The notes beneath the pieces are model-generated. The model ran no database searches, had not been told where the DNA came from, and saw only the letters and a list, made by a program, of their open reading frames with translations. A stretch of DNA of 64,000 nt, from the NCBI GenBank assembly GCA_051656645.1, contig JBOGCH010000044.1, positions 62,001 to 126,000 on the forward strand. The letters run 5' to 3'. The translations under genes and the position numbers were made by a program. This document shows positions 44,312 to 53,176 of the stretch, piece by piece (the first letter of the stretch is position 1; every line of letters starts with the position of its first letter). The stretch is from JBOGCH01 sp051656645 (GTDB taxonomy: Bacteria > Bacteroidota > Bacteroidia > Bacteroidales > Marinifilaceae).

Positions 44312-44800
44312 TCAAAATTCCTTTTTTAATCGCTCCAATATCTCAAACACTGCAGGACAAGTACGCGCATTACGCACAGCCAGTGCATGGATTTGGAAAG
44401 CTTTTTTTCTGTCTGTATGCGGATATTCCCTACATGCCTTGGGTCTATCAGCATAAACTACACAGTAATTATCTGCATCCAGAAACGGACAAGGCATAGA
44501 TTGAAATACGTAATCTTTATCCTCATCAATTCGCAAATACTTGCCAATAACTTCCTGCGGCTTTATTCTCAATGCCGCAGCCAACTTCTCTATATCTCTA
44601 TCCGTTATTCGCGGACCTAACGACTTACAGCAATTGGCACATGACAAACAATCAATTTCCTCAAAAACCTCTTCATGTAATGCTTGCATTACATCGTCCA
44701 ACTCTCTATGTCTGTTTTTCTTTATATTTTTAAAAAAGGTTTTAGTGCTCTTTTCAACTCGTTTTGCACTCTCCTCCAATGTTTCCAACCTCTGTTTCAT
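44312..44800 (-). CDS. YkgJ-family cysteine cluster protein
   Basis: The 162-residue protein has the CxxCxxxC-type cluster CLSCANCC (about 54-61) and a second group CPFLDADNYCVVYADRPKACREYP (about 100-122), the pattern of the YkgJ/Fli-like zinc or iron-binding family. The biochemical role is unknown. A coiled N-terminal helix rich in Lys and Glu precedes the clusters. It lies 21 nt upstream of the hemerythrin-like gene and likely belongs to the same transcript, which would group three redox- or metal-related proteins. Confidence 0.85.
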   Translation of the reverse strand: MKQRLETLEESAKRVEKSTKTFFKNIKKNRHRELDDVMQALHEEVFEEIDCLSCANCCKSLGPRITDRDIEKLAAALRIKPQEVIGKYLRIDEDKDYVFQSMPCPFLDADNYCVVYADRPKACREYPHTDRKKAFQIHALAVRNARTCPAVFEILERLKKEF

Positions 44801-45148
44801 CTAGTTATACCATAATAGTTTCTATGAACAAAGATAATCTTTTTTATTTCTATCTGCAGCACTCTTTATTGCATTCATACCGCAATATTTAGGCTTTCCA
44901 TAACAGCAATTTAACTAATGGAATTGTATTTTTTCTACTATTAAACATATTTTTGCAACATGCGAGTGAAATAAGGGATAATAGGAAGCTATCAAACACA
45001 TCGTGCCCAATATCTTTTAACAATATAGTGACTTACTTTATTTCAATAAATGTTTGCAATGGCAACAATATTGAAAATCAGATTACATCAAGGCATCGTT
45101 ATTAAACGTTACCTTTAAACACTGTAATTATTTTTATTTTAAAAGCGT
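44801..45148. other. Intergenic region before the ECF sigma factor
   Basis: This 348-nt AT-rich gap separates divergent genes. I see no gene, RNA or convincing TAnnTTTG promoter. Confidence 0.4.
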
Positions 45149-45706
45149 ATGGCTTACCAATTTAACAATAAATCAGCATTTGAGGAGATATTTAAAAAAT
45201 ATTACCCGGACCTTGTTGATTCTATTTTTTGTCAATTGGGCGATCGCGAAATAGCAAAGGATATGGCACAGGATATCTTTATTAAGCTATATGAATCCAA
45301 ATGTACTTTCAAATCCATTTCTAATTTAAGGGGATGGCTATACCAGTGTGCCAATAATGCGTGTATTGACTATTTTAGAGCAATGAAAATAAGAGAAAAT
45401 CATAGCACACTCATTGCTGAGTATCTCATATTTATCAACGAACCTTATGTAGAAGTTGACGGCGTATTAACTGCCAAAATCAAAAGAGCTCTTGATCTAT
45501 TACCTAAACACTGTAGGCTTATTATTAGAATGAATATCGAAGAAAACAAAAAATACAAGGACATCGCTAACGAATTAAATATATCTATTAACACTGTACG
45601 GAAACAAGTAAGCCGTGGCTACTCCAAGCTTAGAGCGTATTTAAACCACAACTCCTCCTCGTTTATTTTATATTGTGCACTCATAAAACGTAACACATTT
45701 CAATAG
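45149..45706 (+). CDS. ECF-type RNA polymerase sigma factor
   Basis: The 185-residue protein has sigma region 2 (about 8-75, with DMAQDIFIKLYE and LRGWLYQCANNACIDYFR) and region 4 (about 105-165, with LPKHCRLIIRMNIEENKKYKDIANELNISINTVRKQV pattern). Regions 1 and 3 are missing, as in ECF factors. Most Bacteroidota ECF sigmas of this group sit beside a FecR anti-sigma factor and a SusC/D pair; neither is present here. The last 20 residues after region 4 are not typical. The regulated genes are unknown. Confidence 0.85.
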   Translation: MAYQFNNKSAFEEIFKKYYPDLVDSIFCQLGDREIAKDMAQDIFIKLYESKCTFKSISNLRGWLYQCANNACIDYFRAMKIRENHSTLIAEYLIFINEPYVEVDGVLTAKIKRALDLLPKHCRLIIRMNIEENKKYKDIANELNISINTVRKQVSRGYSKLRAYLNHNSSSFILYCALIKRNTFQ

Positions 45707-45753
45707 TCCTTTTCCTTTTCGCTGCGCAATCTCTAATCTTATCCTTACCCACA

Positions 45754-45934
45754 CTCGCACTCTGCTTGCCCCCTGTTTGCTCTCTCCTTGCTCTCTATCA
45801 AGTCCGTATTAACTTCGCATTAAGTTCGTGTCATGTTCGTATCTATAGACACGAACTTAATACGAACTTAATGCGAAGTTAATACCTATTTGACAGGCTG
45901 TAAACAGGGCGTAAGCAGAGCGCGGGTAGAGCGC
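45754..45934. repeat. Palindromic array of 11-bp units, array B
   Basis: Around a centre near 45843-45848 lie tandem 11-bp units. The left arm includes TATTAACTTCG, CATTAAGTTCG and TGTCATGTTCG, and the right arm carries their inverse, for example AATACGAACTT and AATGCGAAGTT. Towards both ends the units drift to CTCTGCTT- and CCCTGTTT-like versions that still pair across the centre and keep the 11-bp step. About 7-8 units per arm can be followed. The outer limits are approximate. Confidence 0.75.
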
Positions 45935-46156
45935 GGAATAAAAGCAACTATCATTCATATAAAAAGCGTGTTTAACGCAACACTCAGGTTGGTTACTTCG
46001 CTCTATTTCGTATGTCTAGAAATAATAGATATTTAGCTTTTTTTCAACAAACAAAACCTTCCTCCATACGTAATTAGTTGTAGCACAACTGTTGAATATT
46101 TGACAGGTGTGCTGCTACCATGTAAACCTATTTTATTTTTTTATAAACCAGCAATT

Positions 46157-47746
46157 ATGGCAAAATACATTGGAGAATTGATTGTCGATATTCTAAAAGC
46201 GTCAAACGTTAAACGCGTATGGGGTATTACCGGCGACAGCGCAAATTTTATAACCGAAGCGATATTTAAAAGTGATATCAAATTCATGCATGTACGCCAT
46301 GAAGAGGTAGCGGGGTTTGCCTGCGGGGGCGACGCGTTAGTAAATAACAATTTATCGGTGTGTATTGGCTCCTGCGGTCCGGGTGCACTTCATTTGGTGT
46401 ACGGCCTGTATGACGCTAACCGTAACGGAGCACCCGTATTGTGTATTGCTACACAGATTCCAAAAAATGAGATAGGTACAAACTATGTTCAGGAGACAGA
46501 TACAATCAGTCTATATAGGGATTGTAGTGTTTATTGCGAGTATGTACAATCGGCAGAGCAGTTACCACGTATAATGGGTATTGCCATGCAAACTGCTGTT
46601 GCACGTAAAGGCGTTGCAGTGATAGTTGTTCCGGGCGATATATCGTCACAGGCATTATCCGGTAAACCAAACACATGCTACGTACCTCATCACTGTAACC
46701 CCGTAATTATTCCGGGAAATGAGGAACTTTCCACATTAGCTCAACTCATTAACGGTAGTGAAAAAATTACAGTTATAGGCGGAAAAGGTTGTGAAAAGGC
46801 CGAGGAGTCCGTTAAGAGTTTTGTTCAAAAAATTAAAGCTCCACTTGGATGGAGTTTTAACAGTAAAGCATTTTTAGCTTATGACAATCCATATCCTATT
46901 GGTTGTATTGGTGCATACGGAGACCAGTGTACTGAGCATGCCATTAAACAGAGCGAACTTTTACTTTTGCTAGGCATTGACGGTGACTGCGAAATGCTTG
47001 ACAACACTAACGCAACTAAGGTACAATTAATTAATCAAGGCGAAAATTTAGCACAAAATCACTGGATTGATTATGGTTTTGTAGGCAACGTTAAGGATAC
47101 ATTGGATGCTTTATTACCTCTTTTAGATACGAAGGACAAAACAACATTTGCTGAGGAATCAGCAAAAATATACAACAACAAACTAGCGGACTATAAAGCT
47201 GATAGTGAAAAAATTACAGGCAAACAGAATAAAATAAGTGCTGAATATTTAATGGCACTACTAAATTCAAAAACGCCAAATAATTGTAATTACTGTTTGG
47301 ATACAGGCACACCACTCATATTGGGACAACGCTATATCACCGCAAGTAAGGAACGTCGTTTCTTCCAATCGGCCGAATATAGCTCCATGGGAAATGCTAT
47401 GCCCACTTCCTTTGGGGTTAGTTGTGCCGAGGATGATACTCCTGTTATTGCAGTTTGTGGGGACGGTGGCATTTCTATGCTACTTGGGGATTTACTTACG
47501 GTGCTACAAGAACGTATTCACGTTAAAATTCTTATTCTTAACAACTCACGCTATGATTTTTTTGCAAAATATACAGGAAAGGATAGCAATACAGGAGTAC
47601 AGTTAGGGAATACAAACTTTGCACAACTTGCTCAAAACTTGGGTATTCCATCCTTACGCGTTGAACAGGCTGCCGAACTTGAAAAAAGCATGGAACAATG
47701 GTTATTAACTCCAGGTGCTTGCGTGATGGATGTAGTAGTTGAGTAA
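46157..47746 (+). CDS. PoxB-like thiamine diphosphate enzyme, short paralog
   Basis: The ATG at 46157 gives a 529-residue protein close to E. coli pyruvate:quinone oxidoreductase in its N-terminal half (RVWGITGDSANF, RHEEVAGFA with catalytic Glu 50, GSCGPGALHLVYGLYDANRN, QETDTISLYRDCSVYCEYV). It has the ThDP/Mg motif CGDGGISM-N26-NN in the C-terminal domain (from about 433). It stops right after the ThDP domain and lacks the C-terminal extension that in PoxB blocks the active site and binds the membrane. It is the first gene of a four-gene operon. Predicted reaction is oxidative decarboxylation of pyruvate to acetate and CO2, but other ThDP chemistry cannot be excluded. Confidence 0.82.
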   Translation: MAKYIGELIVDILKASNVKRVWGITGDSANFITEAIFKSDIKFMHVRHEEVAGFACGGDALVNNNLSVCIGSCGPGALHLVYGLYDANRNGAPVLCIATQIPKNEIGTNYVQETDTISLYRDCSVYCEYVQSAEQLPRIMGIAMQTAVARKGVAVIVVPGDISSQALSGKPNTCYVPHHCNPVIIPGNEELSTLAQLINGSEKITVIGGKGCEKAEESVKSFVQKIKAPLGWSFNSKAFLAYDNPYPIGCIGAYGDQCTEHAIKQSELLLLLGIDGDCEMLDNTNATKVQLINQGENLAQNHWIDYGFVGNVKDTLDALLPLLDTKDKTTFAEESAKIYNNKLADYKADSEKITGKQNKISAEYLMALLNSKTPNNCNYCLDTGTPLILGQRYITASKERRFFQSAEYSSMGNAMPTSFGVSCAEDDTPVIAVCGDGGISMLLGDLLTVLQERIHVKILILNNSRYDFFAKYTGKDSNTGVQLGNTNFAQLAQNLGIPSLRVEQAAELEKSMEQWLLTPGACVMDVVVE

Positions 47747-47794
47747 GCCACCCTCTGCTTTTTTGATTAATAATTTTGAATAATTGGAAGAACA

Positions 47795-49525
47795 ATGAAA
47801 AAGAAAATAAGCGATATAATAGCCGAAACATTGGTTGCAGCAAAAGTTGAACGAGCATACGGACTTACCGGAAATGGAATAGATGAGTTGCTTGGATCGC
47901 TAGCATCCACGCCAATTAAAGTGGTGCAAGTTACCCACGAGGAAGCGGGAGGTTTTGCTGCCGGTGCAGATGCACAATTTAGTGGCAACATTACAGTTTG
48001 TTTGGGATCTACAGGTCCGGGCGTTGTACATTGTTTAAATGGTTTATTTGACGCACACCGTAATGAAAGTCCGGTATTACTAATAGCAACTCAAGTAAGT
48101 ACAAGTAAAATGGGGCTAAAAAACGGCATGGAAGTGGATGTAAAAAGCTTATATAAGCAATGCAGCCACTACTGCGAAACAGTACTTAATGCCGAACAAT
48201 TGCCCCTAATTTTGGGACAAGCATTACAAACCATTACCTATAAAAAGGGAGTTGCCGTTGTGGTAGTACCGCAGGACATGATGACCGAAAGTATTGAGTT
48301 TGATGTTCCGCGTTATATACCCAAAGGGGGAAAAGCAATTATTAAACCAAGTGCTTTTGAGCTGACTGTGATTGCCGATAAAATTAACAACGCAGAAAAG
48401 GTTGTTATCTTTGGCGGATACGGGTGTATTGGAGCGCATGATGACATTATTGCACTAGCTAAAAAAATTAAGGCTCCCATAGGTTGGGCATACCGGGGTA
48501 AACAGATATTTGACTATGATAACCCTTATCCAATTGGAATGAATGGTTTACTGGGCGATAAATCCTGTATGCAAGCTGTGCACGACTGCGATTTATTGCT
48601 TTTATTAGGAACCGATTTTGCATTCACAAACTTTTATCCGGAAGGTGCTGAGATTGTACAAATTGATTTAAATGGTACAAATCTAGGTAGGAGACACTGG
48701 ATTACCATGGGAGCAATTGGCGACATTAAGGCAACAATTCCCGAACTATTACCGCTAGTAAAAGAAAAGAGCAACGACTCCTTTGCTCAAAAAGCAACTA
48801 AAGCTTATGAGGAGGTGCGGAAACACATGGACAAGATTGCTAAGCAAAAACCCGATGACGGACATAATATTTATCCTGAATTTTTGGCTAACACCATCAA
48901 TAAAGTAGCCGCTCCGGATGCTGCCATTGTTGCGGATGTTGGAACACCTTGGGCCTATATGGCAAAGTACATTATGAGTTTAGGAACCCGAAAATTATAT
49001 CATTCCTGTTTGCACGGAACTATGGCCAATGCGCTTTCAAGTGCCATTGGACTCCAAATGGCATTTAAAGACAAACAAGTTATTTCCATGTGCGGAGATG
49101 GTGGTTTTACCATGTTGATGGGAGATATTTTGACTATTGCACGTGAACAACTGCCAATAAAAACAATAATATTTAATAACGGCAGATTGGATTTTGTTGC
49201 TTTAGAGATGAAATCGTCCGGTATTATTGATTACGGCACAGATTTAAAGGTTGCTAACTTTGCCCAACTTGCCGAAGATGTAGGTATTAAAGGATTTAGA
49301 GCCGAGAAACCCGGCGATTTGGAAGCTGCATTAAAAGAAATGTTGGATCATCCCGGCCCAGCACTCCTTGACGTTGTTGTAAATCCAAACTCGTTACTCA
49401 TGCCACCATCTATTACTGTGGACATGATGCAGAACTTTACGAAATACATGGTTGAAGCATTTTTTAGTGGGGAACGTAAAACGCTTAAGGAGATGCTCGA
49501 AGTTAATATTCCACGACAATTATAG
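47795..49525 (+). CDS. poxB: PoxB-like pyruvate oxidase / pyruvate:quinone oxidoreductase, full-length paralog
   Basis: This 576-residue enzyme has the three ThDP-enzyme domains: the pyrimidine-binding domain with THEEAGGFAAG (Glu 50), a central FAD-binding type domain (VVIFGGYGCIGAH, about 206-218), and the pyrophosphate domain with CGDGGFTM (from about 432) and FNNGRLDF. A C-terminal extension of about 45 residues follows the last catalytic strand, ending in an amphipathic stretch (MMQNFTKYMVEAFF and KTLKEMLEV), as in E. coli PoxB (572 residues), where the tail binds the membrane. It would decarboxylate pyruvate to acetate and pass electrons to quinone. It lies 48 nt after its shorter paralog. 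Confidence 0.88.
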   Translation: MKKKISDIIAETLVAAKVERAYGLTGNGIDELLGSLASTPIKVVQVTHEEAGGFAAGADAQFSGNITVCLGSTGPGVVHCLNGLFDAHRNESPVLLIATQVSTSKMGLKNGMEVDVKSLYKQCSHYCETVLNAEQLPLILGQALQTITYKKGVAVVVVPQDMMTESIEFDVPRYIPKGGKAIIKPSAFELTVIADKINNAEKVVIFGGYGCIGAHDDIIALAKKIKAPIGWAYRGKQIFDYDNPYPIGMNGLLGDKSCMQAVHDCDLLLLLGTDFAFTNFYPEGAEIVQIDLNGTNLGRRHWITMGAIGDIKATIPELLPLVKEKSNDSFAQKATKAYEEVRKHMDKIAKQKPDDGHNIYPEFLANTINKVAAPDAAIVADVGTPWAYMAKYIMSLGTRKLYHSCLHGTMANALSSAIGLQMAFKDKQVISMCGDGGFTMLMGDILTIAREQLPIKTIIFNNGRLDFVALEMKSSGIIDYGTDLKVANFAQLAEDVGIKGFRAEKPGDLEAALKEMLDHPGPALLDVVVNPNSLLMPPSITVDMMQNFTKYMVEAFFSGERKTLKEMLEVNIPRQL

Positions 49526-49616
49526 AGCAAATACATACATTGTATGTTATGGAAGATGCCACATTACGTTGTTACCGTTATCTCAATAAATGAATAATTA
49601 ATCAGATTTATTGTTT

Positions 49617-52478
49617 ATGCAATTACCGGAAATTAATGAACAACTGCTACATGATTTGAAGCAGGTATTCAAAGCACACCAAATAAAATCCGACGATATA
49701 TATCGTCAGGTGTACAGTAGAGATGCATCGTACTTTAATTTGCCTCCACAACTAGTTGTTCGCCCCGAAAGCGCGGACGAGGTGGTTACGCTAGTTAAAT
49801 TACTTAATAAACATAAGCAACACGTTACTTTCCGGACAGGGGGAACATCCCTCTCCGGACAAGCTGTTGGGAATGGAGTGATATGCGATTTACGTACTGC
49901 ATGGAAAAATATTGAAGTACGTGAGAAAGGCGAAAAAGTGTGGTTTGAACCCGGTTTAACATGCCAACAGGTGAATAAGTTATTGGCCCATTACGGGAAG
50001 AGATTAGGCCCCGATCCGGCATCGCACAGAGCGGCAATGATGGGTGGAATATTAGCCAATAACAGTAGCGGCATGCAAGCAGGGACAAAGTACAACTCAT
50101 ATCATATGCTGACGTCCATTGAGTTTATTATGGTTAATGGAAATCAATATGACACGTCGAAGCCTGAGGATAGAAAACGATTTGAAGAAAATGAGCGCGA
50201 ATTATGTAATGGACTTATTGAGATTAGACAAGAAATAATGACTAATCCGAACATAAGGGAACGCATTATTTCAAAATATAAAATCAAAAATGTAACGGGA
50301 TATGGAATGAATGCTTTTATTGACTATGAGCATCCGTTTGATATTTTTGCACATTTACTTATTGGAAGTGAGGGGACCTTGGCGTTTATTGTATCGGCAG
50401 AGCAAAAAACATTGCCACTCTATAGTTTCTATAGTAGCTCAATGCTTTATTTTAAAGACACAGTAAGTGCAGCAGCAGCTGTACCTATGATTGCAGAGTC
50501 GCCGGCCTTATCGGTTGAGATGATGGACTTTGGCTCATTGCAAAGTGTGGTGGGAACACCAATAGGAATTCCTGAGTTATCTACAATTCCTACTAACTCC
50601 ACAGCTCTACTCATTGATTACGGCTCCAATTCGCAGGAGGAGCTTAGAGATTTAACCGATAAATACTTAGGACAATTTAAAGGCACAAGTGGACTATTTC
50701 AGATGGACCCCTTTACTACAACGGTGGAACAACGCGAACGTTTTTGGAAAATAAGAGATGGTATTTTTCCATGCGTAGCCGGTGTGCGTAATCTTGGAGA
50801 TACTGTTATATTGGAGGACGTTGTATCGCCAGTGGACAATTTATACAAGCTTGTAGATGGAATTCAAAATCTATATAAAAAGTATGATTATAAAGGAGCG
50901 ATATTTGGACATGCACGCGATGGTGATTTACACCCATTAATTACCTCGGGGATGCAGGATAAAACACATGTAAAACATTTTGGTGATTTTATGGAGGAGT
51001 TCATTTCCTTAGTCCTTTCACTAGATGGCTCACTTAAAGGTGAACATGGTACAGGACGCGCCGTGGCTCCGTTTGTGGAGCGAGAATGGGGACCGGAGAT
51101 TTATGCAATGATGAAAAAATTAAAATCATTAGCCGATCCGCAGAACTTGCTTAATCCGGATGTTATGATATGCGATGACCCGAATGCACATTTAGAAAAT
51201 GTGAAAGCAATGACGCCAATTGGCAGTGAGTACCATGACCACAAGGTGGACATGTGTATTGAATGTGGATTTTGTGAACATGTATGCCCATCACGTTATT
51301 TTACGCTAACACCAAGACAAAGAATACAGTCGCTACGCATAATTCAATCTATGGACGGAGGCGAAGACAAGACATCGCTCGAAAAGGAGTACAAGTTTGA
51401 AGGTATGGATACCTGTGCCGCAGATGGAATGTGCCAAACAGTTTGCCCTATGGGAATTAATACCGGCGATTTAACAGATAAACTTAGGGAGATTAGTATA
51501 ACACCAAAGATGTCAGAGCAACTGTATCATGCTGCTAATAATTCAGAGAAAACTGAGAAGCATTTAAAAGAAGCCTTGAACTTTGCTGTTGACGTTGAGC
51601 ACATCTTCACATCGAAACCTATAGAATGGGCATTAGCGGTAGCCCATGGCATATCGGATGCTACACCACATTGGTCTAAAAACTTTCCGAAGGCACCAAA
51701 ATTCAAACCGCAACAAGTGGATAACCCGGCGTTTATCTATTTTCCGGCATGCGTTACACGTATATTTGGAGGGACAAACGAAAAGAAAGATGACATGATG
51801 ACCGTGATTTTGCGTATTGCAAAGAAAGCGGGAGTCGCCGTTGAATTACCTGAAGACACACAGGGTTTATGTTGTTCGCAAATATGGCAACACAAAGGGG
51901 AAATGCAAGGTGCCAAAGTAATGGCAAACAAAGTAATTGACCATTTTTGGCTGTGGAGTAAGGAAGGTAATATTCCAATTGTGTGCGATACTACCTCATG
52001 TACTCATACACTTATCAATAAATTATGCGATAGTAATGATACAGATACGGACAATTTATTAAGTGATGAGAACATTGCCAAATACAAGAAAATAAAAATT
52101 CTAGACATTACAGAATGGATTAATGATATCCTTTTACCAAAACTTAATGTTACGCATAAGAAAGGAAAGATATTAATTCATCCAACATGTGCATGCGCAC
52201 AAATGGGGCTTAATGATAAAATGATTAGTATAGCGCAGCATTGCGCAGAAACTGTAGTTCTACCTGAAAATTGGGGTTGCTGCGGTGCTTCTGGCGATCG
52301 TGGATTTATATTCCCAGCATTGGGAGAATCCGGAACTCGCGACGAACGAAATGAATTAAAAGGAGAAATATTTGACGGCTGCTACTCACTGGCTCGTACC
52401 TGTGAGATCAATTTAGAGGACCACACGTCCTATCCTTTTGAATCTATAGCCTATTTAGTTGACGAAACTACAAACTAA
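49617..52478 (+). CDS. FAD and Fe-S dehydrogenase, probable D-lactate dehydrogenase
   Basis: The ATG at 49617 is used (the TTG two codons earlier is unlikely). The 953-residue protein fuses a GlcD-like FAD-binding part (PQLVVRPESADEVV and FRTGGTSLSGQA, about 40-85; FAD-oxidase C-terminal domain to about 520, with HGTGRA near its end) to a GlpC-like part. The GlpC-like part has two ferredoxin clusters (CIECGFCEHVCP near 546; CAADGMCQTVCP near 599) and two CCG domains (CC near 750; WGCCGASGDRG near 887). Such fusions oxidise D-lactate or other 2-hydroxyacids and deliver electrons through the Fe-S clusters to quinone. Two PoxB-like genes upstream make pyruvate from D-lactate the likely link. Confidence 0.88.
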   Translation: MQLPEINEQLLHDLKQVFKAHQIKSDDIYRQVYSRDASYFNLPPQLVVRPESADEVVTLVKLLNKHKQHVTFRTGGTSLSGQAVGNGVICDLRTAWKNIEVREKGEKVWFEPGLTCQQVNKLLAHYGKRLGPDPASHRAAMMGGILANNSSGMQAGTKYNSYHMLTSIEFIMVNGNQYDTSKPEDRKRFEENERELCNGLIEIRQEIMTNPNIRERIISKYKIKNVTGYGMNAFIDYEHPFDIFAHLLIGSEGTLAFIVSAEQKTLPLYSFYSSSMLYFKDTVSAAAAVPMIAESPALSVEMMDFGSLQSVVGTPIGIPELSTIPTNSTALLIDYGSNSQEELRDLTDKYLGQFKGTSGLFQMDPFTTTVEQRERFWKIRDGIFPCVAGVRNLGDTVILEDVVSPVDNLYKLVDGIQNLYKKYDYKGAIFGHARDGDLHPLITSGMQDKTHVKHFGDFMEEFISLVLSLDGSLKGEHGTGRAVAPFVEREWGPEIYAMMKKLKSLADPQNLLNPDVMICDDPNAHLENVKAMTPIGSEYHDHKVDMCIECGFCEHVCPSRYFTLTPRQRIQSLRIIQSMDGGEDKTSLEKEYKFEGMDTCAADGMCQTVCPMGINTGDLTDKLREISITPKMSEQLYHAANNSEKTEKHLKEALNFAVDVEHIFTSKPIEWALAVAHGISDATPHWSKNFPKAPKFKPQQVDNPAFIYFPACVTRIFGGTNEKKDDMMTVILRIAKKAGVAVELPEDTQGLCCSQIWQHKGEMQGAKVMANKVIDHFWLWSKEGNIPIVCDTTSCTHTLINKLCDSNDTDTDNLLSDENIAKYKKIKILDITEWINDILLPKLNVTHKKGKILIHPTCACAQMGLNDKMISIAQHCAETVVLPENWGCCGASGDRGFIFPALGESGTRDERNELKGEIFDGCYSLARTCEINLEDHTSYPFESIAYLVDETTN

Positions 52479-52487
52479 ATTTTCATT

Positions 52488-53057
52488 ATGGAAACACAAG
52501 AAGTAAAAATTACAAACATTGACCCCACAGTGCTGGGACTTTGGGGATTCTCTTTTGCCACATTATTAAGTAATATTTCGGCGCTTGGCTTTTTCCCTGA
52601 AAGCAATTTAATTTTAGGAGCTGCTATTTTTCTAGGCGGAGTGATACAGGTTATTACCGGAATGCTTTGTTATAAGAACAGGGATTTATTTGGTGTAGTA
52701 ACTTTTGTATGTTTCGGCTTTTTCTGGATTGCTAATGGTGTTGATTATTTGTTTGTTCATTTTGGTTGGACACCTGCCGCTTCATCGCTTGCCTCCGGAT
52801 GGTACTCATTTTGTTGGACACTGTTTGTTTTAATGCTGTTTTTAGCAAGTTTAAAGAAAAGCGTTTTCTTAGCCATAACTCTTTTCTTTGTTGACATGCT
52901 GCTATTTTTCAACATGCTTGGAGCCTGGATGGAATCGCCGCTAATGAGTAATATTGGAGCCGTATGCGGTGTTATATGCGCATCAATGGCTATATATTTA
53001 GCATTTGCACAGTTTTTCTTGGCGCTGAATGGTAAATCCTATATTCCATTAAAATAA
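52488..53057 (+). CDS. Acetate uptake transporter (SatP/YaaH/GPR1 family)
   Basis: The 189-residue protein has six predicted helices and the family start motif NPxPLGLxGF in the form DPTVLGLWGFSF (about 14-25), plus the helix pattern of AceTr proteins (FLGGVIQVITGM, FVCFGFFWIANG). The family moves acetate or succinate with protons as a hexameric channel in the inner membrane. It is 9 nt downstream of the lactate dehydrogenase gene and ends the operon, in keeping with acetate being the operon's product. A strong terminator follows. Confidence 0.9.
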   Translation: METQEVKITNIDPTVLGLWGFSFATLLSNISALGFFPESNLILGAAIFLGGVIQVITGMLCYKNRDLFGVVTFVCFGFFWIANGVDYLFVHFGWTPAASSLASGWYSFCWTLFVLMLFLASLKKSVFLAITLFFVDMLLFFNMLGAWMESPLMSNIGAVCGVICASMAIYLAFAQFFLALNGKSYIPLK

Positions 53058-53064
53058 CCATTTG

Positions 53065-53118
53065 TTTAAAGACTGTAGAATCCGTAAGTTGCGACTTACG
53101 GATTTTATAGTCTTTAAA
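53065..53118 (+). terminator. Terminator after the lactate-pyruvate-acetate operon
   Basis: A 25-bp nearly perfect stem (53065-53089 with 53094-53118) around a 4-nt loop ends the transcript. Confidence 0.85.
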
Positions 53119-53176
53119 ATTGAGTACACCACAATGCATGACTATTGTGAGCTGTTTTTATATTTTGTAATTTTAG

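Noticed and set aside
45821..45890. Array B core as a plain rho-independent terminator of the sigma factor gene
   Set aside because: It lies over 110 nt after the stop, the arms are mismatched in tandem units, no T-run follows, and the symmetry extends well beyond a terminator stem.
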